Assembly: GCF_006148925.1 (NCBI RefSeq)
Contig: NZ_VAWB01000001.1
Coordinates: 1,516,001 to 1,580,000, forward strand
Length of the DNA stretch: 64,000 nucleotides
Reading direction: 5' to 3'
Source: Hyunsoonleella aestuarii
GTDB lineage: Bacteria > Bacteroidota > Bacteroidia > Flavobacteriales > Flavobacteriaceae
A model generated the notes under the pieces. It worked only from the letters and a program-made list of their open reading frames with translations. It ran no database searches and was not told where the DNA came from. The position numbers and the translations under genes were made by a program. The first letter of the stretch is position 1, and the number at the start of each line of letters is the position of its first letter. Shown here piece after piece: positions 9,531 to 18,085 of the stretch.

Positions 9531-9573
9531 TAATCCCTAGTAAATTGATAGGATTAATGTAAATAATCGACAA

Positions 9574-9831
9574 ATGATCGAGCAGATGTTATTAAAAAGT
9601 AAAGAAAAGTCTACTTACCAAGAAGATAGCGTAGGTGAAAAACCAATAAGAAGTGTTGCTAAGGCGCTTAGCTGGAGAATTGTAGGGACCCTAGACACTT
9701 TAGTGGTTTCTTATATTTTAACTGGAAGAATATCATTGGCAGCTTCAATCGCGTCAATAGATTTTATTACAAAATTAATTCTGTACTTTTTTCATGAGCG
9801 CATTTGGAATGTTATTAAATGGGGAAAATAA
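9574..9831 (+). CDS. DUF2061 small membrane protein
   Basis: 85 residues. After about 25 charged residues comes the DUF2061 signature RSVAKALSWRIVGTLDTLVV and two hydrophobic helices (residues about 38-55 and 56-74), ending FFHERIWNVIKWGK. It is probably an inner-membrane protein. It is the first gene of the sulfate-assimilation operon and precedes cysH by 12 nt. Its biochemical role is unknown; the position suggests a link to sulfate or sulfite handling, which is inference only. Confidence 0.82.
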   Translation: MIEQMLLKSKEKSTYQEDSVGEKPIRSVAKALSWRIVGTLDTLVVSYILTGRISLAASIASIDFITKLILYFFHERIWNVIKWGK

Positions 9832-9843
9832 AAAGATAGAAGG

Positions 9844-10464
9844 ATGTTTACAGAAACTCAAATAGAAGAATTAAATAAAAGCTTTGACAAAGCAGCGCCG
9901 GCTGAAATTATTCATAAAGCTTTTGAACTTAATAAAAAGGCAGTTGTAACGACAAACTTCAGACCTTATGAAGCTGCAATTCTTCATGCAGTCAGCAAGG
10001 TAGAGGCTAATATTCCTGTGGTTTGGTGTGATACAGGCTACAATACACCTCAAACTTATAAGCATGCAGAGCAAGTTATAAAAGACTTGAACTTAAATGT
10101 GTCTTTATATGTGCCAAAACAAACATCGGCTCATCGCGATGTGGTGATGGGAATTCCAAGTATCGATGCACCTGAGCATATTTTATTTACAGAGCAAGTG
10201 AAGTTAGAGCCTTTCAAAAGAGCTATGGAAGAGCATAAGCCAAACATATGGTTCACAAATCTACGTCAAGGACAAACAGCTTTTAGAAATAGTATTGGTA
10301 TTTTTAGTTTAAGTAAAGATGGCACATTAAAAGTAAGTCCTTTTTACTATTGGTCCGATGAAAAATTAGATACCTATTTAGAACAAAATAATTTGCCAAA
10401 CGAATTCAAATATTTCGACCCAACAAAAGCATTAGAGAATAGAGAGTGCGGTTTACATGCTTAA
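9844..10464 (+). CDS. cysH: phosphoadenosine phosphosulfate (PAPS/APS) reductase, Fe-S-free type
   Basis: 206 residues of the adenine-nucleotide alpha-hydrolase fold: VVTTNFRPYEAAILH (modified PP-loop region), WCDTGYNTPQTY, and the C-terminal catalytic cysteine in ECGLHA (Cys202). It would reduce activated sulfate to sulfite using thioredoxin. The only other cysteine is in VVWCDTG, so the CC...CxxC ligands of the 4Fe-4S APS reductases are absent; that points to PAPS as substrate, or to an iron-free APS reductase. No APS kinase (CysC) is encoded nearby, which makes the true substrate uncertain. Confidence 0.88.
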   Translation: MFTETQIEELNKSFDKAAPAEIIHKAFELNKKAVVTTNFRPYEAAILHAVSKVEANIPVVWCDTGYNTPQTYKHAEQVIKDLNLNVSLYVPKQTSAHRDVVMGIPSIDAPEHILFTEQVKLEPFKRAMEEHKPNIWFTNLRQGQTAFRNSIGIFSLSKDGTLKVSPFYYWSDEKLDTYLEQNNLPNEFKYFDPTKALENRECGLHA

Positions 10465-10513
10465 ATTAGATAAAAAAGGGATATTTGCATTTTAAAACGA
10501 ATTAAATAAGATT

Positions 10514-11419
10514 ATGAATAAAGACACATCGCATATCAATTCACTTGAAAACGAAGCGATTTACATCATGAGAGAAGTGGCAGCACAGTTTGAAAATCCT
10601 GTGCTGTTGTTTTCTGGAGGGAAAGACTCCATAACTTTGGTAAGATTAGCAGTTAAAGCATTCTATCCAGCAAAAGTCCCTTTTCCTTTAATGCATATTG
10701 ATACAGGGCATAATTTCCCGGAAACAATTGAGTTCAGAGATCGTTTGGTTAAAGAATTAGGTTTAGAATTAATTGTAAGAAACGTACAGGATTCTATTGA
10801 TCAAGGAAAAGTAAAAGAAGAATCGGGACGGTACGCAAGTAGAAACATGTTGCAAACTACGACGCTTTTAGATGCCTTAGAAGAGTTTAAGTTCGATGCA
10901 GCTATTGGTGGTGCACGACGTGATGAAGAAAAAGCAAGAGCGAAAGAACGTATTTTTTCAGTTCGTGATGATTTTGGTCAGTGGGATGAGAAAAACCAAA
11001 GACCAGAGTTATTTGATATGCTTAATGGTGAAATAGATCATGGACAAAATGTTCGTGTATTCCCCATTTCAAACTGGACAGAGCTTGACGTTTGGTCTTA
11101 TATAGAAAAGGAGAATATTGAAATTCCATCAATTTATTTTGCGCATAAGCGTAAAGTGTTCTTAAGAGACGGTATGATTTGGTCTGCAGAAGATGGTGTG
11201 GTTTATAGAGATGCAGATGAAGAAGTAATCGAAGAAATGGTGCGTTTTAGAACCGTTGGAGATATGAGTTGTACTGCAGCAGTTTTATCAGATGCGATTT
11301 CGATTTCTAAAGTAGTTGAAGAAATTAGAGATTCATCAATTTCAGAACGAGGTGCTCGAATAGATGATAAACGTTCTGAAGCGGCAATGGAAAAACGTAA
11401 GCAGCAAGGGTATTTCTAA
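10514..11419 (+). CDS. cysD: sulfate adenylyltransferase subunit 2 (ATP sulfurylase, catalytic)
   Basis: 301 residues, the usual CysD length. PP-loop SGGKDS at residues 34-39, followed by PFPLMHIDTGHNFPETI, the AIGGARRDEEKARAKERIFS motif and the C-terminal RGARIDDKRSEAAMEKRKQQGYF family ending. It forms APS from ATP and sulfate, driven by GTP hydrolysis in its partner CysN, which is the next gene. Cytoplasmic. Assignment is firm. Confidence 0.96.
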   Translation: MNKDTSHINSLENEAIYIMREVAAQFENPVLLFSGGKDSITLVRLAVKAFYPAKVPFPLMHIDTGHNFPETIEFRDRLVKELGLELIVRNVQDSIDQGKVKEESGRYASRNMLQTTTLLDALEEFKFDAAIGGARRDEEKARAKERIFSVRDDFGQWDEKNQRPELFDMLNGEIDHGQNVRVFPISNWTELDVWSYIEKENIEIPSIYFAHKRKVFLRDGMIWSAEDGVVYRDADEEVIEEMVRFRTVGDMSCTAAVLSDAISISKVVEEIRDSSISERGARIDDKRSEAAMEKRKQQGYF

Positions 11420-11443
11420 ATAGAATAAAATAACTTAAAAAAC

Positions 11444-11461
11444 AACCTTCTTTTGAAGGTT
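11444..11461 (+). promoter_or_regulatory. intercistronic hairpin before cysN
   Basis: AACCTTC (11444-11450), TTTT loop, GAAGGTT (11455-11461): a perfect 7-bp stem ending 10 nt before the cysN ATG. There is no U-tract after it. It may stabilise or process the message or influence cysN translation; this is inference. Confidence 0.45.
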
Positions 11462-11471
11462 ATTATATAAA

Positions 11472-12719
11472 ATGGAAGTATTAAAAATAGCAACAGCAGG
11501 AAGTGTAGATGATGGAAAAAGCACCTTAATTGGACGTATTCTATATGATACGAAATCCTTAACTACAGATAAGTTAGAGGCCATTGAAAAAACCAGTAAG
11601 CAACGTGGATACGACTACCTGGATTTTTCTTTAGCTACGGATGGTTTGGTTGCCGAAAGAGAACAAGGTATCACTATTGATGTTGCACATATATATTTTT
11701 CAACAAAAAAGAAAAGTTATATCATAGCAGACACCCCTGGTCATTTAGAGTACACACGTAACATGGTGACAGGAGCTTCAACATCGCAGGCGTCTATCAT
11801 TTTAATTGACGCAAGAAAAGGTGTGATTGAGCAAACTAATCGCCACTTTTTTATTAATAATTTATTGAGAATTAAAGATGTTGTTGTTGCCATCAATAAA
11901 ATGGATTTAGTTGATTATTCAGAAGAAGTTTACAACAAAATAAAATCTGATTTTTCTGAATTGATGAGCAAGCGCGATTACCAAGATCAAAAAATCACAT
12001 TTATTCCTGTTAGTGCTTTAAAAGGCGATAATGTTGTAAATAAAACTGATAAAATGCCTTGGTATAAAGGTGAAGCGTTGTTAGAACACTTAGAGCAATT
12101 AGATAAAGCTGATATTTTTAATGTTGGGACGCCACGTTTCCCTGTACAATATGTAATTCGTCCAAAAACTGAAGATTACCATGATTTTAGAGGATATGCA
12201 GGAAAGGTTTATGGCGGTGATTTAAGTATTGGTGACGATATTATTGTTTTGCCATCAAAAACTCGTTCAAAAATAAAGGATATTTATTTCTATGATGAAA
12301 AGTACGAAACCGCTTCAAGACGTTCCTCGGTAACTATCATATTAGAAAATGATATTAATGTGAGTCGTGGAGATATGATTGTTAAGGAAAACGATTTGCC
12401 AACTATTGACAAGCAATTTACAGCCAACGTATGTTGGATGGATACGGATGAGTTAAAACCAGGTAATAAATATGTGGTGCAACATGGTATTAATAAAGTG
12501 TTGGCAAAAGTTGATCGTATCAATCATAAAATACATCCAGATTATTCAGGGTTCGAGAAAAATGTTACTGGTTTAGGAATCAACGATATTGCTTCTGTAA
12601 CCTTTAAATTAAACAAGCCAATTTTTTACGATCAATTTAAAAATCACAGAACAAACGGTTCATTTATCATCATAGATTCACAGTCTAACAATACGGTTGG
12701 TGCTGGTTTCATTCAATAA
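11472..12719 (+). CDS. cysN: sulfate adenylyltransferase subunit 1 (GTPase)
   Basis: 415 residues, an EF-Tu-like GTPase. G1 GSVDDGKST at residues 10-18, switch II DTPGH, NKMD (G4) and a SAL G5, then two beta-barrel domains. It couples GTP hydrolysis to APS formation by CysD. It ends after the second barrel, so there is no fused APS kinase of the kind seen in NodQ or CysNC, and it is shorter than E. coli CysN (475). The sulfite reductase gene starts 8 nt later. Confidence 0.95.
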   Translation: MEVLKIATAGSVDDGKSTLIGRILYDTKSLTTDKLEAIEKTSKQRGYDYLDFSLATDGLVAEREQGITIDVAHIYFSTKKKSYIIADTPGHLEYTRNMVTGASTSQASIILIDARKGVIEQTNRHFFINNLLRIKDVVVAINKMDLVDYSEEVYNKIKSDFSELMSKRDYQDQKITFIPVSALKGDNVVNKTDKMPWYKGEALLEHLEQLDKADIFNVGTPRFPVQYVIRPKTEDYHDFRGYAGKVYGGDLSIGDDIIVLPSKTRSKIKDIYFYDEKYETASRRSSVTIILENDINVSRGDMIVKENDLPTIDKQFTANVCWMDTDELKPGNKYVVQHGINKVLAKVDRINHKIHPDYSGFEKNVTGLGINDIASVTFKLNKPIFYDQFKNHRTNGSFIIIDSQSNNTVGAGFIQ

Positions 12720-12727
12720 AAAAGAAA

Positions 12728-14833
12728 ATGCAAAGTTTTAGAACAGAGTTTGAAAATCCAGTTGTTGAGAAAGATATTATTGAATTAGCCAATAAAATTG
12801 AACTTTTTCAAAATGGAAAAATAGATGAGGAAAAATTTAGAAGCCTACGTTTAGCACGCGGGGTATATGGTCAGCGTCAAGAAGGCGTGCAAATGATTCG
12901 TATTAAATTGCCTTACGGAAAAGTAAAGAGCAATCAATTACATAGAATTTCTGATGTTTCTGATGAATATTCAAGAGGGAGATTGCACATCACAACGCGT
13001 CAAGATATTCAAATTCACTATGTAGATTTAAATAGAACTCCAGAATTATGGGCAGAACTTGAAAAGGACGATGTTACACTTCGTGAGGCCTGTGGTAACA
13101 CAGTAAGAAACGTAACAGCTTCTGAAACAGCTGGTATCGACCCTAATGAACCATTCGATGTGTCTCCTTATGCAGATGCACTATTCAAGTTCTTCTTACG
13201 AAACCCAATTTGTCAAGAAATGGGACGTAAATTTAAAGTATCGTTCTCCTCTTCAGATGAAGATACAGGATTATCATACATGCATGATTTAGGTTTTATT
13301 GCGAAAATTGAAAACGGTGTTCGTGGTTTTAAAGTGATGATTGGTGGAGGCTTGGGCTCTCAACCACGTCATGCTGATGTGTTGTATGAGTTTTTAGAAA
13401 CTGATAAAATCATTCCTGTAATGGAAGGCGTTTTAAGAATTTTTGATCGTCACGGCGAACGTAAAAGTCGTGCTAAGGCTAGAATGAAATTCTTAATTAA
13501 AGATATAGGTCTTGATGCTTTTAAGGAATTAGTTGAAGCGGAACAAAATGCAATAGAATTCAAATCAGTTAAAATTAATGCTGATGCTTATAAAGCTTCA
13601 GTGCCAGTTGAAATAACTGAAATTCCAGAAGTAACAATTAAAGATCAACAAGCTTTTGAAACTTGGAAATCTACTAACTTAATTCCTCAAAAACAGGAAG
13701 GTTTTGTAGCCATTGGCATCAAAGTATTGTTGGGCGATTTTTATACAGATAAGGCGAGATTATTAGCTGATCTAGTACAGAATTATGCCGCTGGCGAGAT
13801 TCGTTTATCATTACGTCAGAATATCGTTATTCCTTTTGTAAAAAGAGAATTAGTGCCATTTTTCTATAGAGAATTAGAGAAATTAGGTTTTGATGAAGCA
13901 GGTTATAATAAAGCAGTTGATATTACAGCATGTCCTGGTACAGATACTTGTAATTTAGGTATAGCAAGTAGTACAGGAATAGCTGACGAATTAGAACGGG
14001 TAATTAAAGCGGAGTATCCTCAATATTTAAACAACGAAGATTTAGTTATTAAAATTAGTGGTTGTATGAACGCTTGTGGACAACATAATATGGCAAACAT
14101 TGGTTTCCAAGGGATGTCAGTTCGTACACCAGATAAGTTAGTAGCACCAGCATTGCAGGTCCTTTTAGGTGGAGGAAATTTAGGAGATGGTAATGGAGCT
14201 TTTGCAGATAAGGTGGTAAAAGTTCCTAGTAAGAGAGGACCCGAAGCTTTAAGACGTATTCTAAATGATTTTGAAGCTAATGCAAACGGGCAGCAATTTG
14301 TAGATTATTACAAGGAAAAAGGAGAGAAATATTTCTACGATTTCTTGAATGATTTACAAGATGTAACAAATTTGACACAATCAGATTTTATAGATTGGGG
14401 AGAAGAAGAGAAGTATGTTAAGGAGATTGGTATTGGGGAGTGTGCAGGCGTTGTAATCGATTTAATAGCAACTTTGTTTTTGGAGAGTGAAGAGAAAATT
14501 GAAAATGCTAAGGAGTCTTTTTATAATAAAGTTTATTCAAGTGCTATTTATCATGCTTATAGCTCATTAGTGAATTCTGCAAAAGCTTTATTATTAGCCG
14601 AAAACAAGAAAACAAATACACATGCTGGAATTATTTCTCAATTTGATGAGCTGTTTGTAAGAAGTGGACAATTAGATTTAGTAGTTTCTTTTTCAGAATT
14701 GATATATCAAATTAATAAATTTGCACCAACTGCAGATTTTGCTGCCAAATATATTGGTGATGCAAATCAGTTTTTAGAGAAAGTGAGAACTTTTAGAGAA
14801 ACTCAAACACAACTAGAAAGGAAGGCGGTTTAA
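12728..14833 (+). CDS. ferredoxin-type sulfite (nitrite/sulfite) reductase with C-terminal HEPN-like domain
   Basis: 701 residues. Residues 1 to about 545 form a siroheme/4Fe-4S reductase with two ferredoxin-like halves; cluster ligands are Cys402 and Cys408 (CPGTDTC) and Cys446 and Cys450 (SGCMNACG). It would reduce sulfite to sulfide with six electrons. Residues about 565-690 are an extra helical domain that looks like HEPN (YHAYSSLVNSAKALLLAE ... THAGIISQFDELFV) without an Arg-x4-6-His RNase motif, so it is more likely a binding or oligomerisation module. Siroheme genes and a ferredoxin reductase follow directly, supplying cofactor and electrons. Confidence 0.9.
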   Translation: MQSFRTEFENPVVEKDIIELANKIELFQNGKIDEEKFRSLRLARGVYGQRQEGVQMIRIKLPYGKVKSNQLHRISDVSDEYSRGRLHITTRQDIQIHYVDLNRTPELWAELEKDDVTLREACGNTVRNVTASETAGIDPNEPFDVSPYADALFKFFLRNPICQEMGRKFKVSFSSSDEDTGLSYMHDLGFIAKIENGVRGFKVMIGGGLGSQPRHADVLYEFLETDKIIPVMEGVLRIFDRHGERKSRAKARMKFLIKDIGLDAFKELVEAEQNAIEFKSVKINADAYKASVPVEITEIPEVTIKDQQAFETWKSTNLIPQKQEGFVAIGIKVLLGDFYTDKARLLADLVQNYAAGEIRLSLRQNIVIPFVKRELVPFFYRELEKLGFDEAGYNKAVDITACPGTDTCNLGIASSTGIADELERVIKAEYPQYLNNEDLVIKISGCMNACGQHNMANIGFQGMSVRTPDKLVAPALQVLLGGGNLGDGNGAFADKVVKVPSKRGPEALRRILNDFEANANGQQFVDYYKEKGEKYFYDFLNDLQDVTNLTQSDFIDWGEEEKYVKEIGIGECAGVVIDLIATLFLESEEKIENAKESFYNKVYSSAIYHAYSSLVNSAKALLLAENKKTNTHAGIISQFDELFVRSGQLDLVVSFSELIYQINKFAPTADFAAKYIGDANQFLEKVRTFRETQTQLERKAV

Positions 14834-14842
14834 AAAATAACT

Positions 14843-15604
14843 ATGAGTATTAAAACCCCAAAGTTAACTGTTGTAGGTGCAGGTCCTGGAGATGAAGATT
14901 TAATAACTCTTAAAGCAATTAAGGCAATTGAATCTGCTGAGGTTATTCTTTACGATGCACTTATTAACGAATCTTTACTCAGATATGCTTCTGATGATAC
15001 AGAACTTATTTTTGTTGGGAAACGTAGGGGCTGTTATGCGTTTCAGCAAGAGCAGATTAATGAACTAATCGTTTCAAAAGCTATAGAGAAAGGGCATGTT
15101 GTGAGATTAAAAGGTGGGGACCCATTCATTTTTGGAAGAGGTGCTGAAGAAATTGACTATGTTAGACATTTTGGTTTGGAAACCTTTGTAGTTCCTGGAA
15201 TTTCATCATCAGCGGCGGTCCCAGCTTATCAAGGTATTCCTTTAACCAAACGCGGAGCTTCGGAAAGTTTTTGGGTAATTACAGGAACTACCAAACAACA
15301 TAAATTGTCAGCCGATGTAAGATTAGCTGCCAAATCAACGGCAACTGTTGTTGTTTTGATGGGAATGGGGAAACTTGCAGAAATTGTAAAGATTTTTTCA
15401 GCTGAAAATAAGCAAGATACATCTATTGCCATAATTCAAAATGGAACAAGAGCAAATGAAAATGTTGGTATAGGATCCATTAGGACCATTGAAAAAATTG
15501 TTAAAGAAAAGCAATTAGCGAATCCGGCGATTATAGTTATTGGTGATGTGGTTAAAGAAAGAGCAATATTGAGTTCAATTTTCACGGAAGTAGCCGAGGG
15601 TTAA
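14843..15604 (+). CDS. cobA: uroporphyrinogen-III C-methyltransferase
   Basis: 253 residues, the SUMT family. VVGAGPGDEDLITLKA at the N-terminus, then VRLKGGDPFIFGRGAEE and VVPGISSSAAVPAYQGIPLTKR, both SUMT signatures. It methylates uroporphyrinogen III twice with SAM to give precorrin-2, the first step to siroheme. The siroheme-requiring reductase lies 9 nt upstream and the next siroheme gene 3 nt downstream. SAM dependence ties it to the methionine genes around it. Confidence 0.95.
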   Translation: MSIKTPKLTVVGAGPGDEDLITLKAIKAIESAEVILYDALINESLLRYASDDTELIFVGKRRGCYAFQQEQINELIVSKAIEKGHVVRLKGGDPFIFGRGAEEIDYVRHFGLETFVVPGISSSAAVPAYQGIPLTKRGASESFWVITGTTKQHKLSADVRLAAKSTATVVVLMGMGKLAEIVKIFSAENKQDTSIAIIQNGTRANENVGIGSIRTIEKIVKEKQLANPAIIVIGDVVKERAILSSIFTEVAEG

Positions 15605-15607
15605 ATT

Positions 15608-16192
15608 ATGGAACGTAATAATTTATATCCCATTTTTTTGAAAGCACGAATCTTGAATGTATTGATTGTTGGCGGGGGTAATGTTGCTGAAGAGAAATTA
15701 ACGTTCCTTTTAAAATCGAGTCCAGATGCTCACGTAACGATGGTGTCGCCCATGTTTCGTGAGGGTACTAAAGCGCTAGCCGAAAAAGTTTGTGTAACAT
15801 TGATTGAGGACAAATACAAAAAAAAGTATTTAAAAGGAAAGCATATAGTGGTTGCAACGACCGATGTACCTGAAGTTAATGTTCAGGTTTGGAAAGATTG
15901 TAGAGCCGAAGATAAATTGGTAAATGTTGCAGATAATCCACCATATTGCGATTTTTATATGGGAGGTATCGTTACTAAAGGCAATGTGAAAGTAGCGATT
16001 AGTACCAACGGAAAGTCGCCTACAACAGCTAAACGGTTACGTCAGTTTTTTGAGGAAGTCATTCCTGAAAATATTGATGATTTAGTTAAGAATTTAAACG
16101 AGTACAAAAAAACAATAAAAGGTGATTTCGAACAAAAAGTAGAAACCTTAAACGAATTCACAAAAGGATTAATTGAGAAAAAAGAATCATAA
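15608..16192 (+). CDS. precorrin-2 dehydrogenase / sirohydrochlorin ferrochelatase
   Basis: 194 residues similar to the N-terminal half of CysG and to Met8/SirC. It begins with a Rossmann motif (VLIVGGGNVAEEKL), followed by VVATTDVPEVNVQVW and NVADNPPYCDFYMGGIVTKGNVKVAISTNGKSPT in pieces typical of the family. It oxidises precorrin-2 with NAD and inserts iron to give siroheme. Together with cobA it replaces the fused CysG of enterobacteria. Its stop is 1 nt before the start of the ferredoxin reductase gene. Confidence 0.92.
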   Translation: MERNNLYPIFLKARILNVLIVGGGNVAEEKLTFLLKSSPDAHVTMVSPMFREGTKALAEKVCVTLIEDKYKKKYLKGKHIVVATTDVPEVNVQVWKDCRAEDKLVNVADNPPYCDFYMGGIVTKGNVKVAISTNGKSPTTAKRLRQFFEEVIPENIDDLVKNLNEYKKTIKGDFEQKVETLNEFTKGLIEKKES

Positions 16193-16193
16193 C

Positions 16194-17249
16194 ATGATTA
16201 AGACTGATATACTTATCATAGGCGCTGGACCAACAGGTTTATTTACGGTTTTTGAAGCAGGTTTATTAAAATTAAAATGTCATTTAATTGATGCATTGCC
16301 ACAACCAGGTGGACAATGCTCAGAGATATATCCCAAAAAACCAATTTATGATATACCTGGTTTTCCAGAGATTTTAGCTGGTGATTTAACGAGAAACTTG
16401 CTAGAGCAAGGTAAGCAATTTGAGCCAGGATTTACTTTAGGGGAACGTGCTGAAACTATTGAAAAACAGGACGATGGTTCTTTCATAGTAACAACTAATA
16501 AAGGAACGCAGCATCATGCTCCTATAGTTGCTATTGCTGGGGGCTTAGGGTCTTTTGAACCTAGAAAGCCTGCAATAGATGGTATTGCAGATTATGAAGA
16601 TAATGGTGTCGAATATATCATTAAGGATCCTGAGTTTTATAGAGACAAAAAAGTTGTCATTTCTGGAGGTGGAGATTCAGCATTAGATTGGAGTATCTTT
16701 TTAACCGATGTAGCTTCAGAAGTAACTTTAATTCATAGAAGAAATGAATTTAGAGGTGCGTTAGATTCTGTTGAAAAAGTAGGTGAGTTAACTAAAGAAG
16801 GTAAGATTAAATTAATTACGCCAGCTGAGGTAAAGGAATTGCATGGAGATGGAAAGATTCAAGCGGTTACTATTGCTCCAAAAGATGGAGAGGCGTTTCA
16901 AATTGAAACGGATCACTTTATTCCACTATTTGGTTTGTCTCCAAAGTTAGGTCCAATTGCAAACTGGGGACTAGAGATTGAAAAGAATGCCATAAAAGTA
17001 GATAACTCATTGAATTATCAGACTAATATTCCGGGTATATTTGCAATAGGTGATGTGAATACTTATCCAGAAAAATTAAAGTTAATTCTTTGTGGTTTCC
17101 ATGAAGCGACTTTAATGTGTCAGGCAGCATATAGGATAATAAATCCTGGAAAACGACTGGTATTAAAATATACAACGGTAAGTGGAATTGATGGATTCGA
17201 TGGTTCAAGAAAAGAAGCCCCTAAAGCGGTTGTGCAAGCGATAAATTAG
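16194..17249 (+). CDS. ferredoxin-NADP reductase, thioredoxin-reductase type
   Basis: 351 residues from ATG 16194; an upstream in-frame start at 16173 would overlap the previous gene by 20 nt, and homology begins at MIKTDILIIGAGPTG. FAD-binding GAGPTG (residues 10-15), PGGQCSE, and a second Rossmann motif ISGGGDSALDW. The CxxC redox pair of true thioredoxin reductase is replaced by GGDSALD, the mark of the TrxR-like FNR family (YumC-type). In this operon it probably passes electrons from NADPH through ferredoxin to the sulfite reductase. It is the last gene before a hairpin. Confidence 0.88.
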   Translation: MIKTDILIIGAGPTGLFTVFEAGLLKLKCHLIDALPQPGGQCSEIYPKKPIYDIPGFPEILAGDLTRNLLEQGKQFEPGFTLGERAETIEKQDDGSFIVTTNKGTQHHAPIVAIAGGLGSFEPRKPAIDGIADYEDNGVEYIIKDPEFYRDKKVVISGGGDSALDWSIFLTDVASEVTLIHRRNEFRGALDSVEKVGELTKEGKIKLITPAEVKELHGDGKIQAVTIAPKDGEAFQIETDHFIPLFGLSPKLGPIANWGLEIEKNAIKVDNSLNYQTNIPGIFAIGDVNTYPEKLKLILCGFHEATLMCQAAYRIINPGKRLVLKYTTVSGIDGFDGSRKEAPKAVVQAIN

Positions 17250-17295
17250 TGTTTAGTTTTCCGCTAAAAGGAAAGAAATAAAACCATAAATTTAC

Positions 17296-17328
17296 AATCC
17301 TACAAGATTAATTAAATCTTGCAGGATT
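17296..17328 (+). terminator. hairpin after the sulfite-reduction operon
   Basis: AATCCTACAAGATT (17296-17309) pairs with AATCTTGCAGGATT (17315-17328) with one A-C mismatch and a 5-nt loop. The following T-run is weak. The cysE start is 13 nt later, so it may only attenuate read-through. Confidence 0.55.
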
Positions 17329-17341
17329 TCATGTTTATCAA

Positions 17342-18085
17342 ATGAAAAGTTATAATGTTTGCCTAAAAGATACGGCTAAGACTTTCACAAAGCGTCTATT
17401 TTATTCTCTGTTTGATTGCGAACAAGAGGAGGAGCATGGCGCATATTTAGGAAGAACGTTTCTTAAAATACTCAAGAAATTAGAAATTGAAAATGGTGAA
17501 TCCATTTGGAAAAGTTTTCAAGCTGAACTTCCTGAAATAAGAAGAAAATTAGATTTAGATGCCATTGCATTTGAAAAGAATGATCCTGCTTCACATTCTT
17601 TAGAGGAAATTTATTTAGCCTATCCAGGTTTTTATGCAATCTCTATATATCGTTTAAGTCATGCACTTTATAAGAGGGGTGTCCATATTCTGCCCAGAAT
17701 GATGAGTGAATATATTCATGGAATTACGGGTATCGATATTCATCCAGGAGCGACTATTGACGAATCGTTTTATATTGACCATGGAACAGGTATTGTAATT
17801 GGTGAGACTTCAATAATAGGTAAGGATGTAAAAATATACCAAGGGGTTACCTTAGGTGGTATTTCAGTAGCAAAAAGTTTAGCAAAAACGAAGCGTCATC
17901 CAACCATCGAAGATGGTGTATGCATATATGCAAATGCTACTATTCTTGGTGGTGATATCTCCATAGGTGCTAATAGCATTATAGGGGCAAACGTTTGGAT
18001 AACGGAGTCTATTCCAGAAAACTCAATAGTGACATACCAAACCGAAATTAAAATTAGACCAAAAAATAATGGCATACGAAAATAG
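17342..18085 (+). CDS. cysE: serine O-acetyltransferase
   Basis: 247 residues. The C-terminal half is a left-handed beta-helix of hexapeptide repeats with the family segment DIHPGATIDESFYIDHGTG, IGETSIIGKDVKIYQGVTLGG and KRHPTIEDGV; the N-terminal part is the helical SAT domain. It makes O-acetylserine from serine and acetyl-CoA. Its 3' end overlaps cysM by 17 nt, so the acceptor-forming and sulfide-adding enzymes are translated together and may form the cysteine synthase complex; the C-terminus ends KNNGIRK without the Ile tail of classical CysE. Confidence 0.93.
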   Translation: MKSYNVCLKDTAKTFTKRLFYSLFDCEQEEEHGAYLGRTFLKILKKLEIENGESIWKSFQAELPEIRRKLDLDAIAFEKNDPASHSLEEIYLAYPGFYAISIYRLSHALYKRGVHILPRMMSEYIHGITGIDIHPGATIDESFYIDHGTGIVIGETSIIGKDVKIYQGVTLGGISVAKSLAKTKRHPTIEDGVCIYANATILGGDISIGANSIIGANVWITESIPENSIVTYQTEIKIRPKNNGIRK

